Shown: in pieces, positions 61,761 through 64,000 of the stretch
Layout of the letters: the number at the start of each line of letters is the position of its first letter
Numbering within the stretch: the first letter of the stretch is position 1
Source: Centropus unirufus
Taxonomy: Eukaryota > Chordata > Aves > Cuculiformes > Centropidae
Reading direction: 5' to 3'
Assembly: GCA_013397695.1 (NCBI GenBank)
Contig: VYZI01000129.1
Coordinates: 1,091,730 to 1,155,729, forward strand
DNA: 64,000 nucleotides
Made by a program: the position numbers and the translations under genes
The notes under the pieces: model-generated
Database searches by the model: none
Seen by the model: only the letters and a program-made list of their open reading frames with translations
Told to the model about the DNA's origin: nothing

Positions 61761-63675
61761 TTCAGCACTTCTTTTAAGAGTTACAACTGATGCTGATCCC
61801 GGATTTTACCAATTTCCACTAGTTTATCATGAGTGTTGCCTGTCTTATCTCTCAACGATCATGTTGCAGCACCTCTACAGCTTCTCAGCTTTTCTGGCAC
61901 TTCCATCAACTGTATTTACAATTTCCACTACTCTCACCGAGCTCTCATAACACCTTTTATGTTTTCCTAGAAGAAGGAAATGCTTTGAAGAAAACATAGC
62001 TTTCATGGTGTGCATTTTAGGTGAGAGGAAGCCACTTTTTTTTTGGCACTAGTCAGCTGTCTAATTTATTCAGTTTGGATCTATATATTTTTTTTTTTCT
62101 GGCTACGTGAGAGTGACAAGATACATCAGTTATTTCCCCTCAGACCTTCTGCAAAGGCTTCAGCAACTAAGTAAGTATATGGCTATACATATCAAACCCC
62201 TACAGGAAATCACAGATCTTTGTGGTGGAAGCATTAAAAGATCAATAAATCAGGCCACTTTCAGACTTCAGAACAGCACTTTGCAAGACTGATATTCACC
62301 AACACCATGCTTGCTGACAAGGCTTGTTTCTTAGTCATTATCCTATGTTATCATTAGGCATTAAACTAATTAGTTCTTAACATCTTACCCTAAACTCAAC
62401 ATCAGTATGCAGTACAGATGCTGCATATTCAGATACATAATCAGAGCCAAGGTTGTAGCTGGCAAAAAAGGTAATAGCCCCAGTGGCCTTAGTCCTCAAG
62501 GTCAGAGTGGCCAGTCTGGAGTTCTCTTCAGTGATGGAGACCAGTACTGAAGTGAGTGACTTCTTTCTTTCCCATTTTGGCTCTCACATTGTTGATGTTT
62601 TTCATTTCCTTCCCTTTCCCCAGAGAATGGGTGAGGATCTCAACTATGTCCAGCAAAGTTGATAATTTTTTTTTAGATGAGGACTTGTTTTGGTTTTCAT
62701 TGTATTCCTTCTGCAAGAGCACTCTGATTCTACCAGACTGCTTTCCTGCTTGCTCTACATGCTTTTTTTTTGTCTTGCAGATTTTGCTACTTGACCATTT
62801 TTTGATGTTCACTGTGCTCTACCATGTAATGGTGACAGAAATCCTCATTTACCCCTTTTGGATAATGTGACATTATATATAATATTTAGGCCCAGTTTAC
62901 TCTTAGCGACTTTACCGCACTAGAAATGCTTACACTCTCTTTCCTATTATCCTATTTGTGGATTCAAGATGAGTGACACCAATTATATCTTAGCATTCTT
63001 CTAATTCTCTGTCCACAACACTCCACTCCACTCATTAGGCTGCGAGATCTCTGTAGTGCTACACATCTGCCTTTTATCCCTCTACTTTTTCTCTTAGTAA
63101 TAGCCTCCTGACACAGAACCAGTCAGCTTTCACACAATAATTTTGGACAATTGACAATTATGAATTCAATCTACATGATAATATATAGGGATAAAGAATA
63201 ATCTATTATGCCCACTTCTTATGCCTTGTAAAATAATTAGATTCTTTGAGGCCAAAGAAATGAAACAGTCTTGTACAAACATATACTGAAGTAGTAAAAT
63301 TAATCCTGAGAATTAATACTACTCATATATGTTCAAATATGTGACAAGAGACTTCTCCTTGTTATGCATTTTTAAAATTAGAACTATATCAGACCTACAA
63401 ATTAGCATTATTTGGATAATAAGGAAAATAAGTAGTTAATTACTGCTTATCAGTAATTAGATTAGTAATACTGTAATCATCTGTAAAACTAATAAACTTA
63501 GATACTAGCATGATTAGAACAAAGTTCATGAATAAAAAATCTGGTAATGCAATGAATGGAGCTTGTGGGAAATGCTGATATTGCTTCATGTGCTTTATGG
63601 TCTTGCTCGCATATTTAAATTTTTCTCCTGGGATAGAAGTAGAACAAAAATGTGATGAGTTGCAATATAATCTAA
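61761..63675. other. Unique AT-rich sequence, nothing firmly recognised
   Basis: No transposon was recognised. Paired plus/minus frames at 62528-62870 reflect a T-rich strand bias. AT-rich TAATTA-containing sequence lies at about 63430-63475. T-runs are at 62034-62044 and 62089-62099. Confidence 0.55.
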
Positions 63676-64000
63676 AAACTCAAGTTCAGTCATCAAAGAG
63701 GATTCACTTTAAACGAGAGTCCAGTGATGGTTTGGGGTCTTTGTGATGTTCTGCAGGATGGTTTCATATATCCTAATTTTCTCCAAAATGAACCTTTCAT
63801 GATTAAGCTATTTTCTGTAACCATGAACTTTTCATGGCTTCATTTTGTTGTTGTCCCTAGACGTGTTACTGATCATATAGAAATGTTAAAATACACTGTA
63901 ATCACCTACAAAAAAGTCCATATTGCTCTATGTATCAGCTATTTTTCCAATATTATTTATAATTATTCTATTTTTCCCACCTGCTTCTGTTTGCCAGAGC
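63676..64000 (+). other. Open frame running off the right edge
   Basis: One plus-strand frame is open from 63676 (just after TAA at 63673-63675) to the end of the window, 108 codons, with a possible ATG at 63728. Near its start it contains PVMVWG and, about ten residues later, GFIYPNFLQNE, which faintly recalls the mid-catalytic region of mariner/Tc1 DDE transposases. The rest is rich in Ile, Tyr, Phe and Ser as in translated AT-rich DNA. The frame's true end is outside the window. Most likely chance or a very decayed transposase; not called as a gene. Confidence 0.2.

Noticed and set aside
1..64000. CRISPR arrays, bacterial operons, riboswitches, tRNA or rRNA genes
   Set aside because: No regularly spaced direct repeats, no dense coding and no cloverleaf or rRNA-like sequence was seen; composition and repeats are those of a bird nuclear genome.
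1..64000. Telomeric (TTAGGG)n arrays or satellite blocks
   Set aside because: No tandem arrays longer than a few short units were seen.

Overview
This window reads as nuclear DNA from a bird. It is AT-rich and gene-poor, with no bacterial operon structure and no open frame that looks like a functional protein. The bird assignment rests on interspersed repeats: at least eight CR1 LINE fragments, several with the CR1 3' end (imperfect 'gattctatga' octamer-like repeats), and LTR sequences of types I associate with Neoaves rather than chicken. That lineage inference is from memory of the families, not from a database search.

Layout. 1-9 kb is repeat-containing: an LTR remnant (+) near 3.1 kb, CR1 pieces near 4.1, 6.1 and 7.5 kb, and a nearly full-length 1.1-kb LTR-type element (-) at 7.77-8.87 kb. 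9-17 kb is mostly unique AT-rich sequence with one truncated LTR at 11.79-12.06 kb. 17-20.5 kb holds a short CR1 3' end, a possible decayed coding remnant on the minus strand (17.95-18.11 kb), and the clearest structure in the window: an old CR1 (-) split by a solitary ~958-bp LTR (19304-20261). 20.5-46.1 kb is about 25.6 kb in which I recognise no transposable element, only short tandem duplications, homopolymers and AT-rich unique DNA. 46.1-46.7 kb is a CR1 (+). 46.7-56.8 kb is again mostly unique. 56.8-58.0 kb is a composite of CR1 (+), the subrepeat LTR family (-) and an older CR1/L3-like piece (-). 61.0-61.8 kb is a fourth copy of the subrepeat LTR family (+). The rest to 64 kb is unique; an open reading frame runs off the right edge.

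How the parts relate. There is no gene set to assemble into a pathway. The window is best described as intergenic or intronic bird DNA whose history is CR1 insertion, decay, and later LTR insertions that interrupt or abut CR1 copies. Four copies of one LTR family form two inverted pairs, each about 4 kb apart. I found no convincing novel system. The items most worth checking are the nested LTR with its three TGATAA-bearing internal repeats, the frameshifted coding remnant at 17.95-18.11 kb, the CpG-enriched patch at 31.57-31.78 kb, and the long repeat-poor interval.
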